A DNA stretch of 64,000 nucleotides from Candidatus Fredericiella danica (GCA_016713335.1 JADJPH010000030.1:1-64000), one strand, 5' to 3'; shown: positions 20,346 to 30,047, counted from the first letter of the stretch. Program-made: numbers and translations. Notes: generated by a model not told the origin, from the sequence alone.

Positions 20346-20350
20346 GGCAG

Positions 20351-21430
20351 GTGAGGAACGAAGCGTTGATCTGCACTGCGTGCGGTAAACACAACCGAGG
20401 TGGGGCCAGGGTATGTCGACACTGTGGTCGCCACCTCGTCGTGACCTGCCCGCGTTGCCGGCACGAGAACCGCGGAGTGGCGAGATTCTGCCGGCACTGT
20501 GGCGCAGCGCTGGATCCGGCAGTACCCCGACAGGTGCTGCCGGATGCCAAACTGGCGCAGCAGAGCGCGCTGAGTTCGCATAGTCCGGCACGCCACGCGC
20601 CGCTCCTGAATGGCCGTTACGCCGTCCGGCGTCTCCTGGCCAAAGGAGGCATGGGTTCCGTGTATGAAGTGGGCGACACCACTGCGCCGGGTACGATTCG
20701 GGCGGTCAAAGAGATGGATCTCGCCACGGTGGAGCAGACGGAGAGACAAGGCGCCGTCGCTGACTTTCGCCGTGAGGCGTCGCTGCTGCGCACCCTGAGC
20801 CATCCCAACCTGGTGAAGGTCCTGGATCACTTTGCCGTGGGGGACAAGGAGTATCTGGTGATGGAGTACGTGCAAGGTGAGACGCTGGAATCTTTCATGC
20901 GCAACCGTCCGCGGACAGAAGCGCAGGTGCTGCCGATTGCCTTGCAACTGTGCGATGTCCTTGACTATTTGCACAGCCGGACACCGCCGATCATCTACCG
21001 CGATCTCAAGCCAAGCAACGCCCTGGTTGAAACCGCAACCGGTCTGGTCAAACTGATCGATTTTGGCATTGCCCGGTTCTACAAACCCGGTAAGAAGAAG
21101 GACACAAAGATGATGGGCACGCCGGGTTTTGCACCGCCGGAACAATATGGCGATGGTCAGACCGACGCCCGCTCTGATGTTTTTGCGCTGGGTGTGACCT
21201 TGCATGTATTGCTCACAGACTACGATGTGGAGCAGTCGCTCTGGAGCTATCCACCGGTGACGACGCTGAATCCACAGATTTCCGCCACGTTGGAACGAAT
21301 CATCCTACGGGCGACGGAAATGCGTGTCAGTGATCGTTATCAGCGCGTGGCCGAACTGCGCGATGCGTTGATGGCATGCTCGAGACCGCACGCCACGGAT
21401 CTTTCTACTGTGCGGGGTGACGCGTGGTGA
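20351..21430 (+). CDS. Ser/Thr protein kinase with two N-terminal zinc ribbons
   Basis: 359 residues from GTG 20351, five bases after the FHA gene's stop. Zinc ribbon 1 uses C8, C11, C22 and C25; ribbon 2 uses C33, C36, C47 and C50. The kinase domain starts near residue 88: LLAKGGMGSVYEV is the glycine loop and RAVKEM contains the ATP-binding Lys (K120). IIYRDLKPSNALV is a catalytic loop with YRD in place of the common HRD, LIDFGIARF carries the DFG Asp, and GTPGFAPPEQYG is the activation-segment end. It appears catalytically complete, soluble, and overlaps the second kinase gene by four bases. Confidence 0.92.
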   Translation: MRNEALICTACGKHNRGGARVCRHCGRHLVVTCPRCRHENRGVARFCRHCGAALDPAVPRQVLPDAKLAQQSALSSHSPARHAPLLNGRYAVRRLLAKGGMGSVYEVGDTTAPGTIRAVKEMDLATVEQTERQGAVADFRREASLLRTLSHPNLVKVLDHFAVGDKEYLVMEYVQGETLESFMRNRPRTEAQVLPIALQLCDVLDYLHSRTPPIIYRDLKPSNALVETATGLVKLIDFGIARFYKPGKKKDTKMMGTPGFAPPEQYGDGQTDARSDVFALGVTLHVLLTDYDVEQSLWSYPPVTTLNPQISATLERIILRATEMRVSDRYQRVAELRDALMACSRPHATDLSTVRGDAW

Positions 21431-23261
21431 CGACCATGACGATGACGCAGTTGCAGCCGCTGCCGCAGGGTGCGCTGCTGCGACGGGGCCGCTATGTCGT
21501 CGAGCGCGTGTTGGGTCAGGGGTTTTGGCTATGTCTATCTTGCGCACGATCGGCAGGGCCACGCCTACGCCATCAAGCAATGCACCGATCTCTCATCAGA
21601 AGGGTTGATGCAATTCGGCCATGAGGTGGCCGTCCAGAAGATCCTGACCGACGAGACCTTTGTACGGCTCTATGCCCAGTTTGTCGAGCAGGCGCCGCAG
21701 CCTGACACCGGAGCCATGGCCGAGTCCCTGTTTACGGTGATGGAATACATCCCAGGGCGCTCACTTGAGGAACTGCTCGACGAACGGCTGCAGCGAAACC
21801 AGGGTCCCTTTAGCGAGCAAACGGTGATTCCCTGGATGATACAACTCCTGGCGTCGCTGCACCATGCGCATGATGTGGGGGTGATTCACCGCGATATCAA
21901 GCCTGGCAACATTCTGCTGATGCCGGGCGGCAACCGGATCAAGGTGATTGATTTCGGTATCGCCAAGATCGGGGGGAGTGGCAACCAGACGCTGAGCGGT
22001 GCACGCGGCATCAGCCCAGGGTATTCGCCGCCCGAGCAGTATGCGCAGTCAGGGAAAACGGATCGGTTTTCTGATCTCTATGCGGTTGGGGCGACCCTTT
22101 ACCATCTATTGACCGGCGTCTCACCGGTCGATGCGCCTGTGCGCCAGAGCGGGCAATTGCTCATCCCCCCGCGCCAGCACAATCCGTCGCTTAGCCTGCT
22201 GATCGAGCATGTCATCGTGCGGTCCATGCAACTCGATGTCGCCGACCGGTTTCAAAGTGCCTTGGAGATGCAAGCGGCTTTGCTTGGCCAGTCTGGACCG
22301 CCGGTCAGCCGGACCACCTTGATCCCGGCAGTTGCCCTGACTGCTGCGGCTCCGCCGTCGATCCCAGTTCAGCAAGGCACGCAACACCTGGTTGTCACGC
22401 CCAAGCAACTCGACTGGGGCAAGGTTACCTATCGGCAGCCCCCGATACGCCAACTCAACATCGAGAACTCAGGTGGAGGCACGCTGCAGGTCAATCTCCA
22501 TTCGCCGGTCCGTTGGCTTCAAATCCGGCCTGCGTCGTTGACGGTTGGTCCCAATGAGCGCCGGCAGGTGGCCGTTGAACTTTTTCCCACCCTGATGGAT
22601 GCGCGTGGCCAGCATCGTGAGACGATCCATGTCACGATGGGCGGGGCGAGCACGGTGCAACTCCAGGTCATCGTGAATCAGACCGGACCGGTAGCGCTCA
22701 GTGCGGCGCCCCGCACGCGGCTTGAGACCATCCCGCAGTTGGTGAACTGGTGCGACCGGCACTGGCAGGATGCCATCCGGATGCTGCGCAGCGGGGAACT
22801 GCTGGCCGCCATCGAGTATCTTGGCAAACCAGTCCGGAACTCGCACCGGCAGAAGAATGGTGAGGTGCCGAGCATCGTGTTGGACAGGGTCCAGCAGGCA
22901 AGTGCGTTGCCACACGATGACATCGCCCTTGAGACGGTGCTGCGGGTGCTAGGCGCCAGAGCGCCAGGGTTCAAACATAACTGGCTGGTCATTGAGCGCA
23001 AGCTGGGCATGGGGTGGCGTCCGGATCTCCGTTGGTGGTGGCCCTGGTGGTCGGGGCCCGGGGTGTTGACCTTTGTCATCCAGAACCAGGCGCGGCTACC
23101 TCTATGGCCGGGTCGATCCGGTTGTTCCCTGGCTGGAGATCAAGCAGCCGGACTTTGGCTGTCTCGCCGGGCAGAAGCAAAAGATCCAGATCGGCCTCAA
23201 AAAGGATCGGCGCCGCCTGCGCGGCGTGGCGCCGGAACTGCTGGTTTTGCGGGTCTATTGA
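21427..23261 (+). CDS. Ser/Thr protein kinase with C-terminal HYDIN-like immunoglobulin-fold domain (two frameshifts)
   Basis: Starts at GTG 21427 (or 21424), overlapping the first kinase. RGRYVVERVLGQG is followed by a one-base loss in a G run at about 21518, after which FGYVYLAHDRQGHAYAIKQC continues the kinase domain. VGVIHRDIKPGNILLMPG and IKVIDFGIAKIGG are the catalytic and DFG loops; SPGYSPPEQYAQ ends the activation segment. After residue 290, LVVTPKQLDWGKVTYRQPPI and NIENSGGGTLQVNL form an ASPM/SPD-2/hydin-type beta-sandwich. A second shift near 23090 gives the ending RGYLYGRVDPVVPWLEIKQP to LVLRVY at 23261. About 610 residues in total. Confidence 0.87.
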
Positions 23262-23265
23262 CGCC

Positions 23266-23976
23266 ATGAACGCCATTTTCTCGCTGCGCTGGTGGTTTGG
23301 CCTGGTTGCTGTGGGTCTACTTGCCATTGCTGCGCTTACTTCCTGTACGGCTGAGATTGTTCCCGGCGACCTTGCGGTGGCGCTGGCGCCGCTCCAATCG
23401 ACGCCAGATGTGATGGCAACGCAAGCGCTCGCCACCTTTGAAGCTGCATTGCGTGCGCCGGAGCCGGTCCGCGTGACAGTGATCCCTACGCCGGCGCCTA
23501 CTCCGACTGCAACAGCGCGGGCAACGCCAACGCCCACTGCAACGCCGACGCGTCAGGCGACGCCCACGCCCACCCCGAATGCGGCAGCCACCGCCACGGC
23601 GCTGCGCCGGCAGGTCGAAAGGGCCGTCGCCGCCACGCTGACTGCACAGCCAACGCCGACGCCCGCGAGCGTCGCAGCGCCGGACGCCAGACCCGCGGCG
23701 GGTGTCATGCAGATGGTCGCCATCGTGAATGCGGATGAGATGGTCAATCTGCGCAGTGGGCCGAGCACGGACTTTGCGGTGCTCATGGGCGTCAACCCTG
23801 GCGAAGAGGTGCTCATCCTGGGGCGCAACCAGGATGCCACCTGGATGCGCATCCGCATTGCGAACGGCACGCTGGGTTGGATGGCGGCTGATTATATCAG
23901 CACGGCGCAACGGCTGGATACCTACCCGGTGGTCGACGATCCGCCCTTGCCAGTGGTACCCGGAGGGGCGCCATGA
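23266..23976 (+). CDS. Surface lipoprotein with TPTP linker and SH3b domain
   Basis: 236 residues from ATG 23266, four bases after the kinase stop. A signal sequence ends in LAIAALTSC, a lipobox with the lipidated Cys near residue 27. A low-complexity linker (TPAPTPTATARATPTPTATP) of about 50 residues follows, as in many Chloroflexota surface proteins. The C-terminal SH3b domain, EMVNLRSGPSTDFAVLMGVN to LGWMAADYIS, usually binds peptidoglycan or peptides. It is probably the extracytoplasmic, wall-contacting part of the signalling cluster. Confidence 0.85.
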   Translation: MNAIFSLRWWFGLVAVGLLAIAALTSCTAEIVPGDLAVALAPLQSTPDVMATQALATFEAALRAPEPVRVTVIPTPAPTPTATARATPTPTATPTRQATPTPTPNAAATATALRRQVERAVAATLTAQPTPTPASVAAPDARPAAGVMQMVAIVNADEMVNLRSGPSTDFAVLMGVNPGEEVLILGRNQDATWMRIRIANGTLGWMAADYISTAQRLDTYPVVDDPPLPVVPGGAP

Positions 23977-24004
23977 GTTTTGGGTTGGGCGTGGGGTGTT
24001 CGCC

Positions 24005-24538
24005 ATGATGACTGTCTTACGTGGCCGGCGGAGCGGTTTTCTATGGTCATTGGCCCTCTTCTGTGCGCTCTGCATCGGCACACCCATCGCCATTTTTGCG
24101 TCGGGCAGCCCACTGCTGGGGGAGGTCCAGGCGAGATGGTCTACCTGGCAGACGAGGGATATGGTGGACGTGGTCAGGGGTTATCGCGCGGGCGAACAAG
24201 CCGCACTCCTGACACTGAGTGACGATGTGCTGGCGCAGTTGCCGGTCTTTGCGCAGGGTGAGGCCCTGGACATGCTGGGGTTGAGTGTCCGCACGCTGCG
24301 CGCACAAGGGGTGTACGCAAAGATTGAGGACGTGTCGTTCAAAGTCGAAAGGGTGGCGCCCCAGGATCCGTATGTCTTTGTCACGACGGATGAAGTACTC
24401 ACCTTTGCGACGTACGCGTTGACGCCGGGAGACGGCAGTGCCCTCGAGCGGAAGACAGGCACGTGGGAAGTGCTTTATCAATTGGCGCGTGACGAAGGAC
24501 GTTGGAAGGTTGCGAAAGTTGTTGCTACTGAAAAGTAG
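24005..24538 (+). CDS. Secreted or membrane-anchored protein of unknown function
   Basis: 177 residues from ATG 24005; a second ATG follows at once. An N-terminal hydrophobic segment (SLALFCALCIGTPIAIFASG) is a signal peptide or anchor. The mature part (RGYRAGEQAALLTLSDDVLA, then GVYAKIEDVSFKVERVAPQD and TTDEVLTFATYALTPGD) looks like a small alpha+beta domain of the NTF2/IMS type with a C-terminal beta-sheet ending EGRWKVAKVVATEK. This resembles the domain in ARC6-like IMS proteins, but that is only a fold guess. It sits between the SH3b lipoprotein and the second VWA gene, so it is likely an extracytoplasmic member of the same system. Confidence 0.6.
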   Translation: MMTVLRGRRSGFLWSLALFCALCIGTPIAIFASGSPLLGEVQARWSTWQTRDMVDVVRGYRAGEQAALLTLSDDVLAQLPVFAQGEALDMLGLSVRTLRAQGVYAKIEDVSFKVERVAPQDPYVFVTTDEVLTFATYALTPGDGSALERKTGTWEVLYQLARDEGRWKVAKVVATEK

Positions 24539-24575
24539 CGCGGTGCAGGATAGATGGTTCGGTGGAGGCTGTATC

Positions 24576-25736
24576 GTGAAGCGAGTAACGAAGTGGGGTT
24601 TGTGGAAGAGTGTTTGTCTTGCTGCGCTCTTGAGTCTGACTGCAACAGCAGGCTTTGCGCAGGATGCGATCACCATCACCCAGGTGGACCCAAGCAAGTT
24701 CCCGGAGATGGTCTTATATATCGACGCGGAAGCGAGCAGTCTGGCAGCTGGGCTGACCAAGGACGACTTTGTAGTTACGGAGGACGGCGAACCGGTCGAG
24801 ATCGTCGACTTCGCGGGCGAGGGCGAAGAGCGACCGGTTGATGTGGTCTTTGTCTTTGATACGACCAGTAGCATGGGGGAAGAGATCGACGGCGCCATCC
24901 GCTCCAGCATTGCGTTTGCCGAGCAATTGCGCACCAATCACCGGGACTTTCGCCTGGGGCTGGTGGCGTTTGGTGATGAGATCCGATCTGTTTACAACAC
25001 CGATGGGACCATGACTGCCGATGCGGCCGAGTTCACAACCTGGGTGAGTGAGTTGCGCGCCCGCGGGGGCGGCGATACACCGGAGCTTGCCCTCGACGCC
25101 CTCCTCCAGGCAACCACCCTGCACTATCGCGAGGATGCGCAGAAGGTGCTCTTGCTTATCACCGACGCACCGCCGCACATGGCCGGCGATGGGACGGGCT
25201 ATTCTGCGCTAACGACGGCGGATGTGACGACTCAACTGCAGGATGAGGGCTTTGTCGTCTACACGGTGGCGGTAGACACCCCTGGCTATCGGTCTTTGGC
25301 GACTGCGACAGGCGGCAACTTCTACGAGTTGACCGAACGGAGCGACTTCACCGGTATGATCGACCAGATCGGCGGCGACATCGCTAAGCAGTACCGGCTG
25401 AGTTACTTGAGTCCTCGGTCAAGCTACGACGGGACGCGGCGCAACATTGCCATTCAGGTTGGCGAGAAAGCCGGCACAGAGGAGTTTCTGGAGCCACATC
25501 TCATCAACATCCAGTCGAGTCTACCGATCGGGCTTGCCTTGCTTGCTGCACTGCTCCTGGCGCTGGCGGCGCCGGCGCTCATGTCGGGTACGCCTTCCTG
25601 GGCAACGTTGTTTCGGAAAGTTCCGAGCGTGCGTGAAGTCGCCGCCGTGACGCCATCGGTTCCGAGTTGCCCGACGTGTGGACGCGAACTGCGCGCCGGC
25701 GCCCGCTTCTGCGGTGGATGTGGAACCAGGATCTAG
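24576..25736 (+). CDS. Secreted/anchored VWA-domain protein with C-terminal zinc ribbon
   Basis: 386 residues from GTG 24576 with GGAGG seven bases upstream. A signal peptide ends around TATAGFAQD. The VWA domain begins DVVFVFDTTSSMGEEIDGAI (MIDAS of DxTxS form), with GGGDTPELALDALLQATTL and VLLLITDAPPHMAGDG completing the metal site. Near residue 310 a transmembrane helix (IGLALLAALLLALAAPALM) is followed by a cytoplasmic tail ending in a zinc ribbon, CPTCGRELRAGARFCGGC. The topology places the sensing VWA domain outside and the ribbon inside, making this a likely transmembrane link between the surface and the kinase/FHA group. Confidence 0.87.
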   Translation: MKRVTKWGLWKSVCLAALLSLTATAGFAQDAITITQVDPSKFPEMVLYIDAEASSLAAGLTKDDFVVTEDGEPVEIVDFAGEGEERPVDVVFVFDTTSSMGEEIDGAIRSSIAFAEQLRTNHRDFRLGLVAFGDEIRSVYNTDGTMTADAAEFTTWVSELRARGGGDTPELALDALLQATTLHYREDAQKVLLLITDAPPHMAGDGTGYSALTTADVTTQLQDEGFVVYTVAVDTPGYRSLATATGGNFYELTERSDFTGMIDQIGGDIAKQYRLSYLSPRSSYDGTRRNIAIQVGEKAGTEEFLEPHLINIQSSLPIGLALLAALLLALAAPALMSGTPSWATLFRKVPSVREVAAVTPSVPSCPTCGRELRAGARFCGGCGTRI

Positions 25737-25751
25737 CGGTTTGGAGGATGA

Positions 25752-26636
25752 ATGATGAACAAGACAAAGCAAATCTACTACAATGCGATTTTTGGTGCGA
25801 TCGGTGGTCTGTTGGCCTGGCAATTCGTTGGTCTGTTTGCCACGGGTGGGTGGCCATTGACGATGGCCAATCTATTTATCGGTGCGGGCGTTGGTCTCTG
25901 CATTGGGTTCACGACCGGCGCTGCTACCGGCTTTGTGAACAAACTGGCGTTGCGCCGCGTGCTTATCGGTGCGGTGAAGGGTGCGCTGGTCGGTCTGGTC
26001 AGTGGCGCCGCCGGGATGATGATCGGCGGTCTGCTCTTCGTGCTCTCGGGCGGCGGTTTCCATGGCCGTTTGTTGGGTTGGATGCTCTTGGGGCTGCTGC
26101 TGGGGCTGGGGACCGGGCTTGTGGCGCGATCGCCGTTGCGTGCGAGCTACGGTGCGGTGGGTGGCGTCGTCGCCGGGGCGATCGGTGGGCTGCTCTATGA
26201 ACTCATGACCCAGGTCTTTGCCCAACAAGCCGCGGCCGATGCTGCCGGTATGGACAATGTGCAGATGATCATGAGCGCAGCTGGGCTGATGTTGCTCGGC
26301 GCCTGCCTGGGGGCATTGATCCCGATGGCCGTTACGCTGCTGGCGCAAGGCCGGTTGCGCGTGTTGAGTGGGCCGCGCACTGGTCTTGAGGTGGATGTAC
26401 TGGATGCAGTGACGATGGGGAGCTATGATGGGTGTGAGCTTCATTTGCCGGGCGACAAGGCGATTGCACGCAAGCATGCACGCGTCTATCGGCAGAACCG
26501 GCGGTTTTTTGTCACAGATCTGGATTCGGCGAATGGGACCCGGATCAATGGGACAGCGCTGAAGCCGGGGGATGCAGTGCAGGTGGAGAAGGGGGCGAAG
26601 ATCGAGATGGGGACGGCGGTGGTGGAGTTGATGTAG
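25752..26636 (+). CDS. Multi-pass membrane protein with C-terminal FHA domain
   Basis: 294 residues from ATG 25752 (a second ATG follows), behind GGAGGATGA. Five or six glycine-rich membrane segments fill the first 210 residues (AIFGAIGGLLAWQFVGLFAT, GLCIGFTTGAATGFV, LLGWMLLGLLLGLGTGLVA). The C-terminal 90 residues are a cytoplasmic FHA domain: MGSYDGCELHLPGDKAIARK, HARVYRQNRRFFV and LDSANGTRINGTALKPGD. The usual arginine before the SxxH-type motif is replaced (IARKHA). It is the last gene of the cluster and may anchor phosphorylated partners at the membrane. Confidence 0.88.
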   Translation: MMNKTKQIYYNAIFGAIGGLLAWQFVGLFATGGWPLTMANLFIGAGVGLCIGFTTGAATGFVNKLALRRVLIGAVKGALVGLVSGAAGMMIGGLLFVLSGGGFHGRLLGWMLLGLLLGLGTGLVARSPLRASYGAVGGVVAGAIGGLLYELMTQVFAQQAAADAAGMDNVQMIMSAAGLMLLGACLGALIPMAVTLLAQGRLRVLSGPRTGLEVDVLDAVTMGSYDGCELHLPGDKAIARKHARVYRQNRRFFVTDLDSANGTRINGTALKPGDAVQVEKGAKIEMGTAVVELM

Positions 26637-26954
26637 GCTGGCGGAGGGGATGCGCGTGCCAATCAGAGCCACGCACGTGAGTAAGTGGTTCGCCAGGCCG
26701 CGGCAAGGGCTGAGGCCGTCTGAATCACGGATGACACGGATTACGCGGACGCTTTGGCTTTGGCCGGGGGATCACCACCTACGGGATGGTGCTCGGACGG
26801 GGGGGGGGGGGGGGGGACGGGGGATCACCACCCTGAAGGGATGGTGCTCTGATGTGGCAAGCAGTGCTACGCACGTGTGGGGGCATAAGTATGGTGGAAC
26901 GGCAGCAGTCGTTCCACTGCTGTCAACTCTATCAAATTCGACCATCCAATCCTG
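26637..26954. repeat. Intergenic repeat: CACGTG module plus CACCACC/GGATGGTG hairpins and a G run
   Basis: No gene. A module beginning GTGCCAATCAGAGCCACGCA (26656-26694) recurs near 30183, 30355 and 30745. It is followed by the text GATGACACGGATTACGCGG and two hairpins of the form ATCACCACC-TACGG-GATGGTGCTC (about 26769 and 26823). A run of about 19 G at 26801-26818 is probably a base-calling artefact within the repeat. Confidence 0.75.
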
Positions 26955-27357
26955 TTATGGCCGTCCACCCATCCCACCACGCTGGCCGTTGCCGGTGCGA
27001 TTCTGGCTGCCGGTGCCATCGCGCAGCGGCATTTGCGTTCCCACGTTGTCACACGCCGTCGCCGTCGGCATCGACAAAGGCGCCATTGACATTCTGTCCA
27101 AGCCCTGTGCCGCGTACCGCCTGTTGACCACTGCGCCCCATCTGCTGGCCATCCCGTTGTCCGTTCACGGCGCCGCTGCGCTGACCAAGCTGTTGTCCGG
27201 CATTGTCACAGACGCCATCACCGTCGGCATCGACAAAATCGACGCACTGCCCGGCAACCGAAGGCTGTGTTACCGGCGCATCCGCCGCAAATGCCGCCGT
27301 GCCCATCACCATCACCATCGCCAACGCCGCAAACACGGGAACCATCAACTTGCGCAT
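26955..27357 (-). CDS. Small secreted protein with two DADGDGVCDN calcium-site-like motifs (frameshifted)
   Basis: ATG 27357 begins a signal peptide, MRKLMVPVFAALAMVMVMGT, cleaved near AFAADAP. The mature protein has two copies of FVDADGDGVCDN, each followed by a Gly/Gln-rich segment (AGQQLGQRSGAVNGQRDGQQ; VGTQMPLRDGTGSQNRTGN). A one-base loss at about 27048 within the second motif shifts the frame; the end is GGMGGRP with TAA at 26955. The DxDxDG core resembles calcium-binding EF-hand or thrombospondin type-3 loops, and the Cys in each copy could pair. Function unknown; the protein is single and flanked by repeats. Confidence 0.65.
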
Positions 27358-27456
27358 TTTCTATCTCCTTGAATCTTCATCACTGCTTACTCATCGATAA
27401 CCCCATGATAGCGTCCGACCTTGAAGACATTGTGAAGAAACCGTAGGGAGATTTGA

Positions 27457-28900
27457 TCAATACGGAACTGGCCACGACGAGATGAAGCCCCTGCTGCCGT
27501 CCTCGCTTTGCATGGTGCTTTGCAGCGTGACCGGCGCCAGGGCGGCAAGCCGTTGGGCTTCAACAAGGTTCTCGGGCTGGACCCGATCCAGAACCGGGTC
27601 GAATGGCGCCAGGATGCGTAACAGACCGCTGCCGCGATAGTTCATGAAACTGCTGTAATAATATGCCTCCAGGCTCAACCGGCTGTACATCCGCCAACAC
27701 ACCGGATCGGCCGGTTCAAGGCCAACCGCCTCGCCTTGCCGGAAGCGCCGGCATTGGCGTAGCAGTTCAGCGTTCGAATAATTCCAGGTGCCGTACCCCA
27801 TCGACAGCACGATGGGGCTCGTGAACCCCCGACTCTGCGCAATCGCATCAAAGATTACCAATAGGTCTTGTTGCACTGCACCAAAAACGGCGATGGGTGC
27901 GTTGATCGTCTCCAGGCAAAGCACGGGTAGTCGCTGCTCTTCCTCGTTCACTGCCCATGCCTCAAAGACGGTCATATACCCCCGCTGCTGCTTGCCGTTT
28001 TCCCAAATACCGTAATAGACATGATGGGGAGACGTCGCACGCAGCGGCACGGCATGGCTGGAGCAATCCCCACCCAAATCGCCGCGTTCCAATGCCTCGA
28101 TCTTGGGCAACGGTCGACAGTGGAAAACGTGTGGGCGCTGCTCTGCGTCGGCATACATCACACCCCAGCGCCGCGCAACACATGGCGCACACGATGCTCC
28201 CATTCTGTCTGCGTCCCCGCCAATAACGGGAACCCCTGCGTGTGATGCCCAACGCTGCGCCAACTCCAGCGGGTGCGTGCTCTGGCGCAGCAGCACGTCA
28301 GCCAAGGCGCGCACCACTTCCGGCGGCGCCTCGTGGGTTAATGTCCTGAAGTTGCGTAGATTCCTCGCTCCGATAGACCACGGCCAGCGTGCGCAAGGTG
28401 ACGATGAATGTCTCCTGCAAGGAGAGGTCGCCATAAGCAACGCCGGGCCAACGCTCGTCAAGTAGGCTAAGTAGCGCATGCACCAGTCCTTCGATCAGGC
28501 GGTCCACGCCGAACCGCGCCACCAGTTCTGTCAGATCGCCAGGTGGGGCGGAGCAGGTTAGCTCGTTCGCACGGTACTTTTCCCAGAAGCGGCGCACATG
28601 CTTGCGCCGAATGCGAAACTCGGCGTTGGGGTAGATTTCTTCCACCAGCATCACGTAGCCGCTTGCATGCTCTATCAGCACCGGTAGAACCTGCGCCCAA
28701 TCCGGCATCGCGGTACCGGTGGCCTCCCGAGCCAGCTCCAGCAGGCTCGAAAAGGCACGCCCCGGTTCGTCGCGAAGCTCGGCCTGCGCATCGCATAGCG
28801 GTTTCAGCAAGCTTTGCATGGTGTGCAGCGTCTGGGTGCTGACCATGGAAACCATGGGGCGCGCCACAAGTGTGAACTCCGGATAGACCTGTCTGCGCAA
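27457..28900 (-). CDS. Unknown protein, second gene of a two-gene operon (frameshifted)
   Basis: ATG 28900 begins MRRQVYPEFTLVARPMVSMV; a later Met (VSMVST region) could be the true start. The first 190 residues are helical (LIEGLVHALLSLLDERWPGV, QETFIVTLRTLAVVYRS). A one-base shift near 28330 leads to NFRTLTHEAPPEVVRALADV. The C-terminal half contains ASCAPCVARRWGVMYAD, GDLGGDCSSHAVPLRATSPH, HVYYGIWENGKQQRGY, and LPVLCLETINAPI. The conserved-looking Cys and His residues around GDCSS suggest an enzymatic or metal-binding domain, but I do not recognise the family. Total length about 480 residues. It starts 17 bases after the preceding gene. Confidence 0.55.
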
Positions 28901-28916
28901 TGTACCGCCACCGCAG

Positions 28917-30047
28917 TCAGCAACCGATGCAAGCGCGCTTGCGCTGATCCGGTATGTTTATGGCGCCGGTCAACAAGTCCGCCAGGTTATCACGCATGTT
29001 ACGCAAAGGCAGCACTGAACCGGCGCTCTCGAACAGCAGGCCGTTCCAGTGGGCTGAAGATTGGGTGTCCACTTTCTCCAAATGCAGGTCTGGAACGAGC
29101 TGGGGCAGGCGTGTTAGAAAGTAGGGCAGCAAAGCCAGCCAATCCGGATGGATCTGTGACTCCAGACAGAGGTGAGCCAGCAGCACTTGTGCGGCTTCGA
29201 CCGGGCTATTCTCAACAAAATAGTAGACGCACCTCACGAGCCACGCCAGTTCCGCATCCGGCGCTTGCATCAGGCGCCGGCCAATCCAATGGGCTACGGC
29301 GTCCCAATGCACAGCGAAATCGACTGTACTTTCGTGGTGCCGGGAAAGGATCTCCAGGCCGACTAGCCCGTAGCCATCTTTGATCGGGCGAGCGGTGGTG
29401 GGGTCGAGCAGATGGTCCAACTGATGGGCTGCAAAGAAGCGCTGCTCCTCGGGCGTCATGATCAAATTGGGCATGCCCGCTGCAGCCAGGAGCTGCTGAT
29501 AAGTTTCTTCGCCGATCCTCGCACGTACGGACGTATCATGCTCCGGCCGCTCCTGATGCCACGCCACTGCCAACACCATAGCCTGAACTCGAGAAACCGG
29601 TGGATACTCCAGGGGTGGAAAGGCGCTGCCAGATTGCGCTGCCTGCAATGCCAAGGAAATCGTCATAGTACTCGAAATCGAAGTCATCCGGATAGAAGAG
29701 GTTTTCGGTGTCGTTGGCGATATTCTCGTATTGCAGTTGACCCTGTAATTCAATAGCTTTGGAGTGACGGCTGGATTTCCCCTTCGCACTGCCACCCTTG
29801 TGCAGGTTGCCGGTGCGTTTGCGCGCGATGCGCAAGACTCGCAAGGCATCTTCACGGTTTTTGGCTGCCTGTAGGCGGGAGAGGAGCACCGTGGCCATGC
29901 GTCCAGTGCCTTGGAGCGCCTCGGCAATTTCCAGCCAACTGGCCCGGCGCAAGGGTTTTCCTGCCAGATCCAGCCCCGCAGTGTAGAGCAGGTTGGCGAC
30001 CTCCTCGGTTGGGGGCGTGAACGAGGATCACTTTGCGAGATTTTCAT
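28917..30047 (-). CDS. Unknown protein, first gene of a two-gene operon (frameshifted)
   Basis: ATG 30047 begins MKISQSDPRF; a one-base shift near 30017 gives TPPTEEVANLLYTAGLDLAG. A helical region with LRVLRIARKRTGNLHKGGSA follows, then an acidic stretch FYPDDFDFEYYDDFLG. A second shift near 29630 leads to the C-terminal half: VQAMVLAVAWHQERPEHDTS, GEETYQQLLAAAGMPNLIMT, LAHLCLESQIHPDWLALLPY and LEKVDTQSSAHWNGLLFESA. No motif of a known family is seen. Length about 376 residues, operon with the gene at 27457-28900. The pair is soluble and may form a complex; nothing nearby indicates its role. Confidence 0.55.
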   Translation of the reverse strand: MKISQSDPRSRPQPRRSPTCSTLRGWIWQENPCAGPVGWKLPRRSKALDAWPRCSSPAYRQPKTVKMPCESCASRANAPATCTRVAVRRGNPAVTPKLLNYRVNCNTRISPTTPKTSSIRMTSISSTMTISLALQAAQSGSAFPPLEYPPVSRVQAMVLAVAWHQERPEHDTSVRARIGEETYQQLLAAAGMPNLIMTPEEQRFFAAHQLDHLLDPTTARPIKDGYGLVGLEILSRHHESTVDFAVHWDAVAHWIGRRLMQAPDAELAWLVRCVYYFVENSPVEAAQVLLAHLCLESQIHPDWLALLPYFLTRLPQLVPDLHLEKVDTQSSAHWNGLLFESAGSVLPLRNMRDNLADLLTGAINIPDQRKRACIGC

